Below are positions 37,275-42,182 of a stretch of 42,182 nucleotides of DNA, in pieces. The first letter of the stretch is position 1. Every line of letters begins with the position of its first letter. The stretch is from a bacterium (GTDB lineage: Bacteria > Krumholzibacteriota > Krumholzibacteriia > LZORAL124-64-63): contig WJIQ01000388.1 in the NCBI GenBank assembly GCA_014730255.1, forward strand, positions 1 through 42,182, given 5' to 3'. Under the pieces are notes generated by a model. The model worked only from the letters and a program-made list of their open reading frames with translations, was not told where the DNA came from and made no database searches. The position numbers and the translations under genes are program-made.

Positions 37275-37472
37275 TCATCACCAGCACGATCGGGCGCCAG
37301 TATAGGAGCGGGTTGTTACCAGGCAGCGAGGACGATGTATGTTTTGCGTTAAAACGATGACATTACGTCAACTATACGAACATCACGCATCAAACGACCC
37401 GTCGGCTGCGGTACATCGCATGGAGAAGGCGACGTTTCTGCAATTTCAAGGCTCGAATCGGGATTTGATCGA

Positions 37473-40265
37473 TCAGAATTTCCAGCTCAGGGACAACTTG
37501 TACGAGGTCCCGTCGGTCCGGCGGCCGTACTCGCGCGAGCGCGGATCGCGCACGCCCTGGCTCTGATCGATGTCCCAGCGCCACCGGGTGTCGGCGGCCA
37601 GGATGTTCTTGGCGGTGAACTTGAGCTTGCCGCCGCCGGGCACCTTCTGGGTGATCGCGGCGTCGAGCAGGTTGCGCGGTTCCTCGTAGACGTTGAACTG
37701 CGGCACGGCCTTGAGGCGGTCGAGGCGACGGCCCAGCTTGTTGAAGAGCAGGTTCACCGACGTGCCGAGGTTCACGTCCTCCCACTGCAGGCTGAGATTG
37801 ATCACGTACGGCGACTGCCCCTGCACCTGGCGGGACCCGAGGATCGTGTCCGCCGACTGGCCCTCGTCCTCGGGGTTGACGGCGACCGGGAAGTCGACCG
37901 TCGACCAGATGCGCGTGTAGTTGGCCTGGACGGTGATGTCGGAGAACTCCTCGCCGAGGAAGTCGAGCTTCTTGCGCAGCTCGAGCTCGAAGCCATAGTT
38001 CTCGCCGTCGGAGTTGAAGAACGACAGCTCGTCGACGTAGGCGCTGGACTCGGTCAGGCGCGACTCGATGGCGTCGCGCATGTCCTTGTAGAAGAAGCTG
38101 AGCGCCAGGACCTCGCCGTACTCCGGGAAGTGCTCGACGCGCAGGTCGTAGTTGGAGATGCGCGCCCGCCTGAGGTCGGGGTTGCCGCGCACGGTGTAGT
38201 CGTTCATCAGGTCGATCGAGCTGACGTCGGCGAGCTCGCGCAGGTCGGGGTAGTTCACCGAGCCGAAGTACGCCAGGCGGACGTTCGTGTCCTCGTCGTA
38301 GAAGTAGATCAGGTTGACCGACGGGATCACGTCGGTGGTCGACGAGCGCGACGGGATGATCGTGTTGGTCACCTTGTCGAACGCGTCGACGGCATACTGC
38401 GTGTTCTCGATCCGCACGCCGCCGGAGAGGCGGAACTCCTCGAGCGCCACGTCGAACGGCGTGTCGACCATGACGTAGTACGCGTTCGAGACGTGGCTGC
38501 CGATGTAGGTGCTCTCGAACTGGTCCTGGTAGCGCAGCGTGAGCAGCCCCTCCTTGAGGTTCTCGGGGGCGAAGATCTGCTCGGGCGGCAGCAGGACGGT
38601 GCCGCCGGCGCTGTTGTCGGCCTCGGGCCAGTCGTACTTGTACGGCCGGTGGTCGACCAGGCGCTCGCGATGGCTGAGCGCGAGGCCCGCCTTGAGCGTG
38701 GTCGGCCGGTCGACGTCGCCCACGCGCCACGTCAGGTCGGTGTCGACCCCCCGGCGGAACTCGTCGATGTACAGCCAGTGGCGGCGGTTGGTGAGCATGC
38801 GCGGCTCGTCCTGCTCGGCATTGTAGTCGAGCCAGCGCAGGTCGGGCTCCTTGGCCGTGTTCTCGTTGTAGAACATCTGCCAGTCGAGCGTCACGTCGCC
38901 CAGCGGCAGGGCATGCGAGCCGCCGAAGCTGCTGGTCAGCTGGCTCTTCTCCTCCCACTCGAGGACGCGGCGATAGATCAGCTGGTTCTTGAACTTGTAT
39001 CCGACCAGGAAGTTCTCCTCGGCCGTGTGGCCGAACAGGTTCTTGAAGGAGAACGTCTGCCGTTCGGCCAGCTTGAGGTTGAGGTTCAGGAGCGCCCCCA
39101 TGCGCGAGCTGGTCTCGTAGTTCCGGTAGTCGAGCCAGTCGGAGGACGTGTACTGGCCACCGATCTCCTCGAGGTAGCTCTTGCTCTCGTCGTGGATGTC
39201 CCGGCCATTGCCGAACGTCACCGCGCCGATCAGGCCGATCTCGCGGCCGGCGAGCCCGAACTTGTTGCCATGGGAGACGGAGAACGAGCTGCCCAGCGGG
39301 GCGGTGGACGTCTCGGTGGCGTAGCGGTTCGGCAGGGCGCGGGCGACCTCGTCCGCATAGGCGTACGCCTCACCATCGAAGGGCTGACGGCCGGCGTCGA
39401 GCACGATGCCGGGCAGGTCGCGGCCACCATCGTCGAAACCCCAGAAATCGCGGTCGCCGCTGTAGGCGTCGCTGAGGAACAGCTCGCCGGTGACGTCCTG
39501 ATCCCAGCCGGCGCCGACCGAGACGCTGGTCGTGGCCCGGTCGGGGAACTCCTTGGTGTTGATCTCGACCAGGCCGCCGGTCAGATCGCCGGGCATGTCG
39601 GGCGTGGGCGTCTTGACCACCTTGAGGCTGGCGAGCAGGCCGGCGGGGATCATCTCGAAGTTGAAGCTCTTGCGATCGAGGTCCGGGTCGACCGAGGTGA
39701 CGACCGTCCCGTCGACGATGGTCACGTTGTACCGGTCGGGCATGCCGCGCACGTTGATGTACTGGCCCCCGCGCACGGTCACGCCGGTCACGCGCTTCAT
39801 GGCGTCGCCGGCCTGGCCGTCGGGCGAGCGGGAGATCTGCGCGGCGGAGATGGCGTCGCCGACCACGGCGGCGTTCTTGCGGTCGGCGAGCACCGCACTC
39901 TCGGTCGAGAGCACGCGCGTGGCGGTGATCATCACGTCGTCGATCTCGTCGGCGCGGAAGCTCTCGAGCTGGATGTCGAGGGTGCGGGTGCCGCTGGCCG
40001 GCACCTCGACCTCGGGCACGACCCTGGTGTTGTAGCCGAGGTAGGAGACGCGGACGTTGTACTGGCCGGCGGCGAGGTCGGCGAAGGAGTAGTAGCCCTC
40101 GAGGTCGGTCTGCGTCGCGAGGCCGGTGCCGATCAGGAGCACGTCGGCGGCGATGAGCTCCTCACCCGAGTCCTTGTCGACGATGCGCCCCTGGAGGGTC
40201 CCCGCCGTCGCCGTCGCCGCGAGCGCAAGGACGCACAGGGCGACCGTTCCATACCGACCCAGCAT
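37473..40265 (-). CDS. TonB-dependent receptor with N-terminal carboxypeptidase-regulatory-like domain
   Basis: 930-aa outer-membrane receptor. Signal peptide (LGRYGTVALCVLALAATATAG), then a CarboxypepD_reg-like beta domain (about 23-105: LQGRIVDKDSGEELIAADVLLIG...GYNTRVVPEV), a TonB-box-like stretch DEIDDVMITATRV, a plug (about 120-235: RVTGVTVRGGQYINVRGMPDRYNV) and a large barrel ending in aromatic F (KLSLSWKF). The N-terminal domain is the SusC-like arrangement common in FCB-group receptors, but no SusD partner is present. GGAGG lies 7 nt before the ATG. Downstream on the same strand come the tagged secreted protein and a full TonB2-type motor, so receptor and energiser are encoded together. 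The ligand cannot be told from sequence. Confidence 0.93.
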   Translation of the reverse strand: MLGRYGTVALCVLALAATATAGTLQGRIVDKDSGEELIAADVLLIGTGLATQTDLEGYYSFADLAAGQYNVRVSYLGYNTRVVPEVEVPASGTRTLDIQLESFRADEIDDVMITATRVLSTESAVLADRKNAAVVGDAISAAQISRSPDGQAGDAMKRVTGVTVRGGQYINVRGMPDRYNVTIVDGTVVTSVDPDLDRKSFNFEMIPAGLLASLKVVKTPTPDMPGDLTGGLVEINTKEFPDRATTSVSVGAGWDQDVTGELFLSDAYSGDRDFWGFDDGGRDLPGIVLDAGRQPFDGEAYAYADEVARALPNRYATETSTAPLGSSFSVSHGNKFGLAGREIGLIGAVTFGNGRDIHDESKSYLEEIGGQYTSSDWLDYRNYETSSRMGALLNLNLKLAERQTFSFKNLFGHTAEENFLVGYKFKNQLIYRRVLEWEEKSQLTSSFGGSHALPLGDVTLDWQMFYNENTAKEPDLRWLDYNAEQDEPRMLTNRRHWLYIDEFRRGVDTDLTWRVGDVDRPTTLKAGLALSHRERLVDHRPYKYDWPEADNSAGGTVLLPPEQIFAPENLKEGLLTLRYQDQFESTYIGSHVSNAYYVMVDTPFDVALEEFRLSGGVRIENTQYAVDAFDKVTNTIIPSRSSTTDVIPSVNLIYFYDEDTNVRLAYFGSVNYPDLRELADVSSIDLMNDYTVRGNPDLRRARISNYDLRVEHFPEYGEVLALSFFYKDMRDAIESRLTESSAYVDELSFFNSDGENYGFELELRKKLDFLGEEFSDITVQANYTRIWSTVDFPVAVNPEDEGQSADTILGSRQVQGQSPYVINLSLQWEDVNLGTSVNLLFNKLGRRLDRLKAVPQFNVYEEPRNLLDAAITQKVPGGGKLKFTAKNILAADTRWRWDIDQSQGVRDPRSREYGRRTDGTSYKLSLSWKF

Positions 40266-40293
40266 GCACCAGCCTCCGTGTCCACGCCATTCG

Positions 40294-40314
40294 GCGGCCT
40301 CGACCGGAGGCCGC
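40294..40314 (-). promoter_or_regulatory. Leader hairpin upstream of the TonB-dependent receptor
   Basis: A perfect 8-bp inverted repeat GCGGCCTC / GAGGCCGC with a 5-nt loop lies about 29 nt before the receptor ATG, upstream of its ribosome binding site. It could regulate translation or mRNA decay, or be a dimeric operator. Confidence 0.45.
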
Positions 40315-40333
40315 TGATTCCGGTCGCGTGCAC

Positions 40334-40363
40334 GGTATCGGCGAAGTGTCAGCGTTCTGTAAA
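40334..40363 (-). promoter_or_regulatory. Candidate promoter of the TonB-dependent receptor
   Basis: On the minus strand TTTACA (40358-40363; 5/6 match to the -35 consensus) is followed 18 nt later by GATACC (40334-40339; 3/6 match to -10). It lies about 70 nt before the ATG in the 131-nt gap after the small barrel gene. Tentative. Confidence 0.3.
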
Positions 40364-40396
40364 AACGGCGTTACCTTCGGATGAAACCAGCGTTTC

Positions 40397-41059
40397 TCAG
40401 CCGCCGAACGCGATGCCTCCGCGCACGACGAGGTAGCTCCAGTCGAAGGTGGTGTCGGTGGCCCCGTCCCCCAGCGGCAACTCCCTGTTATCGACCGGGT
40501 TGTAGGTCCAGAGCACGCTCAGCTCCATGGGCCCGAGGGCCACGCCGCCACCGGCACCGAGCGCCAGGTTGTTCGACGAGGTCTCGTAGATGCCGTCGCC
40601 CTCGACCCAGTCCTCGTACCGGTTGCTGGCCAGCGCCACGCCGACGGTCAGGTAGGGGCGCACGCGGCTACGCCGCGGCGCGAAGAACTGCTGGATGTCC
40701 ACCCCGATCCGCCAGGTCTCGGTGCGCACGCTGTAGGCGGCCTCGCCGAACTCGTCGACGAACACGTCGTCCCAGTCGCCGAAATCGGCGTAATGGACCA
40801 CCGGGCCCACCGCCGTGCGGGACGAGACGTAGTAGCGCAGGCGCCCGCCGACCTCGAAGCCGGTGCCGGCGCCGAGCCCCTTCTCGGTGCCCACGAAGTC
40901 GTCGCCGAGGTCGCCGCCCGGCAGGGCGGCCGCCCCCTCGAACACCAGTTGCAGGGGCGCCGGCCTCGGCGCAGGCGCCCGCCGGAAGCCTCGCTGCGCC
41001 AGCGCCGGCGCGGCCACCAGGACGACCAGGAGCACGATGATCACGGTGCGCGATGTCAT
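40397..41059 (-). CDS. Small outer-membrane beta-barrel protein
   Basis: 220-aa exported protein. Starting at the ATG at 41059 (AAGGGAG seven bases upstream) gives a signal peptide MTSRTVIIVLLVVLVAAPALA; the track's first 77 residues are intergenic. The mature part has alternating aromatic/hydrophobic strands (LVFEGAAALPGGDLGDDF, RLRYYVSSRTAVGPVVHYADFG, VRPYLTVGVALASNRYEDW) and ends in GGIAFGG, the pattern of 8-strand OmpA/OmpW-like barrels. Role unknown. It stands between the histidine kinase and the receptor, separated from the kinase by two hairpins and from the receptor by 131 nt. Confidence 0.75.
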   Translation of the reverse strand: MTSRTVIIVLLVVLVAAPALAQRGFRRAPAPRPAPLQLVFEGAAALPGGDLGDDFVGTEKGLGAGTGFEVGGRLRYYVSSRTAVGPVVHYADFGDWDDVFVDEFGEAAYSVRTETWRIGVDIQQFFAPRRSRVRPYLTVGVALASNRYEDWVEGDGIYETSSNNLALGAGGGVALGPMELSVLWTYNPVDNRELPLGDGATDTTFDWSYLVVRGGIAFGG

Positions 41060-41168
41060 GATGGAACTCCCTTGTTCGCGCCGGCCGTTCGACCACGGGC
41101 GGCACGCGGGACCTTGCACGACCGGTGCCACCCGTCGCAAGGGCCGGAATCGTCCCGGAACGGCGTCG

Positions 41169-41189
41169 AGGACCGTCATCCGCGGTCCT
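41169..41189 (-). other. Stem-loop between histidine kinase and small barrel genes
   Basis: AGGACCG / CGGTCCT forms a 7-bp stem with a 7-nt loop, 13 nt beyond the larger hairpin at 41203-41231. No U-tract. Part of the 193-nt gap 41060-41252, which holds no gene. Confidence 0.35.
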
Positions 41190-41202
41190 GAGAGCGTCGT
41201 CG

Positions 41203-41231
41203 TGTCCACTCCGTGTCCCACGGTGTGGACA
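41203..41231 (-). terminator. Long hairpin after the histidine kinase gene
   Basis: TGTCCAC-T-CCGTG-TCC-CACGG-T-GTGGACA folds into 12 bp with one T-T mismatch and a 3-nt loop, 21 nt after the kinase stop. No U-run follows, so it is a U-less terminator or 3'-end stabiliser. As DNA it could also bind a dimeric protein. Confidence 0.5.
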
Positions 41232-41252
41232 GCGTGGCCCAGCAGGGACACG

Positions 41253-42182
41253 CTACGATCCCGGCGAGCGGCCCCGGTCCAGCAGCTCACGGACCCGCGA
41301 CAGCAGGTCCACCGCCCGGTAGGGCTTGCTCAGGAGGCGCGCGTCCATCTCCAGCATGTACTCGGACTCGAGGAGGTCGGCGCTGTAGCTGCTACAGAAG
41401 AGGACGGGCACGCCGGGGCGCAGCTCGCATATGTTGTCGTAGAGGAGGCGCCCGTCCATGCGCGGCATCACGACGTCGAGCACCAGGGCCTGGATCTCGG
41501 TCGCGTGGGCCATGAACAGTTCCATGGCGTCCTCGCCGTCGCGCGCGTCGAGCACCTCGTAACCGGCCCGCTCGAGCATCTGGCGCGTCAGGCTGCGCAC
41601 CATGTCGTCGTCCTCGACCAGCAGGAGCAGCTCGCCCCGGCCCTGGATGTAGCCGTCGGCGGCGACCGGCTGCTGCGGATCCTCGGCGGGCAGCTCGGGC
41701 ACCGGCAGGAAGACGTGGAAGCTCGTGCCCACGTCGAGCTCGCTCTCGAAGTCGATGTAGCCCTGGTGCTGCTTGCAGATGTTGTAGGCCGTGGCCAGGC
41801 CCAGTCCGGTCCCCTGCCCGAACCCCTTGGTGGTGTAGAACGGCTCGTAGATCCGCTCGCGCGCGTCCGGCGGAATCCCGCACCCCTCGTCGCGGACGGT
41901 GATCTGCACGTACCGGCCCGGGCGGGCCCAGGGCCGCGTCGAGCAGAATTCCTGGCCGAGCTCCACCTCGGCGGTCCGCAGCTCGATCACGCCCTCGCCC
42001 GGCAACGCATCGCGCGCGTTCATCAACAGGTTGACCAGAACCTGCTCGATGTGACGCGGGTCGGCGTAGACGCGTGGCAGGTCGCGGGCCGTGGCCACGT
42101 CGACGGTCACGCCCTGGCCCAGGGTGCTCCGGCCGAGGGTGAGCGCGTTCTCGCACAGCAGGTTGACGTCGACCAGCTCGGG
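41253..42182 (-). CDS. Hybrid sensor histidine kinase (5' part outside window)
   Basis: At least 309 codons; the reading frame stays open to the window edge (upstream codons read PELVDVNLLCENALTL), so the track's start at 42110 is not the true one. Visible: the N box NLLMNARDAL, G1 DEGCGIP and G2 with GQGTGLGLATAYN of the HATPase domain, then a receiver domain with the acidic pair VEDDD, the phosphoacceptor Asp in LDVVMPRMDG and the conserved Lys in LSKPYRA. The HisKA phospho-His helix and any sensor domains lie outside. Kinases with a C-terminal receiver usually pass phosphate to another protein or are tuned by it. No response regulator with an output domain is in the window. Confidence 0.9.
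   Translation of the reverse strand, partial: PELVDVNLLCENALTLGRSTLGQGVTVDVATARDLPRVYADPRHIEQVLVNLLMNARDALPGEGVIELRTAEVELGQEFCSTRPWARPGRYVQITVRDEGCGIPPDARERIYEPFYTTKGFGQGTGLGLATAYNICKQHQGYIDFESELDVGTSFHVFLPVPELPAEDPQQPVAADGYIQGRGELLLLVEDDDMVRSLTRQMLERAGYEVLDARDGEDAMELFMAHATEIQALVLDVVMPRMDGRLLYDNICELRPGVPVLFCSSYSADLLESEYMLEMDARLLSKPYRAVDLLSRVRELLDRGRSPGS

Larger units (their letters stand above)
37034..37472 (-). promoter_or_regulatory. 439-nt non-coding leader of the tagged secreted protein
   Basis: The longest gene-free stretch in the window. It holds a relatively AT-rich patch (about 37330-37400) with GTTTT-GCGTT-AAAAC (37341-37355) and TGAC-ATTAC-GTCA (37358-37370). A perfect minus-strand -10 hexamer TATACT lies at 37299-37304 without a good -35. 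Further down the presumed transcript are palindromes CCAGCCGGCTGG (37263-37274) and GGGCGGCATGCCGCCC (37239-37254). The picture fits an activator-dependent promoter and a structured 5' leader of about 260 nt. No known riboswitch consensus was recognised. Small ORFs in the track here lack ribosome binding sites. Confidence 0.5.

Noticed and set aside
37358-37370. TGACATTACGTCA read as a Fur or Pho box
   Set aside because: It does not match the GATAATGATAATCATTATC or CTGTCAT direct-repeat consensus. Only kept as an unassigned dyad.
37034-37566. Small plus-strand ORFs (37037, 37117, 37155, 37339) in the long leader
   Set aside because: No ribosome binding sites, no domain-like sequence, and several overlap palindromes or the receptor 3' end.

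Overview
The window is about 42 kb of very GC-rich, densely coded bacterial DNA. Nearly every gene lies on the minus strand; the TrmB-like regulator and glgX are the exceptions. The organism is diderm: the window holds a TonB-dependent receptor, two further predicted outer-membrane barrels and two ExbB/ExbD/TonB motors. Secreted proteins end in FlgD-like / type-A C-terminal tags (for example NYPNPFNPTTKVQF), and there is a PorV/PorQ-type barrel. This points to the FCB superphylum or a GC-rich candidate phylum near it (Krumholzibacteria- or Eisenbacteria-like). That placement is inference; no rRNA gene is present.

Layout from the left end. (1) 32-4206 is a lysine-catabolism operon whose gene order follows the saccharopine pathway: lysine-ketoglutarate reductase, saccharopine dehydrogenase, aminoadipate-semialdehyde dehydrogenase. 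(2) 4289-8723 holds a PepSY-type membrane protein, a DUF4920 secreted protein, an enterochelin-esterase-like hydrolase, a thiamine-binding-fold protein and typA. (3) 8838-11330 holds a TrmB-like regulator, a lipid kinase convergent with and overlapping it, and an unrecognised small protein. (4) 11437-26414 is a 15-kb locus read from right to left: a giant Ig-repeat surface protein, a PorV/PorQ-like barrel, a 1001-aa TPR protein, ExbB, ExbD, a second ExbD lacking the usual membrane Asp, TonB, and a FlgD/OmpA-like periplasmic protein. (5) 26605-30036 holds a PilZ protein and the divergent glycogen debranching enzyme glgX. (6) 30044-40265 is a second TonB locus: TonB-dependent receptor, secreted C-terminally tagged protein, DUF3450, TtpC-like long ExbB, ExbB, ExbD, TonB and TPR protein. 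This order resembles the Vibrio TonB2/TtpC systems. (7) The right end holds a small barrel protein and a hybrid histidine kinase cut by the window edge.

The most interesting part is region 4. A proton-driven motor (ExbB/ExbD/ExbD-variant/TonB) is translationally coupled in part and sits in one gene string with a giant tagged surface protein, a PorV-like barrel and a large TPR protein. Three of its eight products carry a FlgD-like Ig domain. It could be an uncharacterised envelope-spanning secretion, anchoring or motility machine. Region 6 reads as a complete uptake module: receptor, accessory secreted protein and its own energiser.

Start codons were revised from the ORF track where a Shine-Dalgarno sequence or signal peptide decided the matter. 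The very long plus-strand ORFs are GC-driven shadows. I saw no tRNA, rRNA, CRISPR array, insertion sequence or prophage gene.
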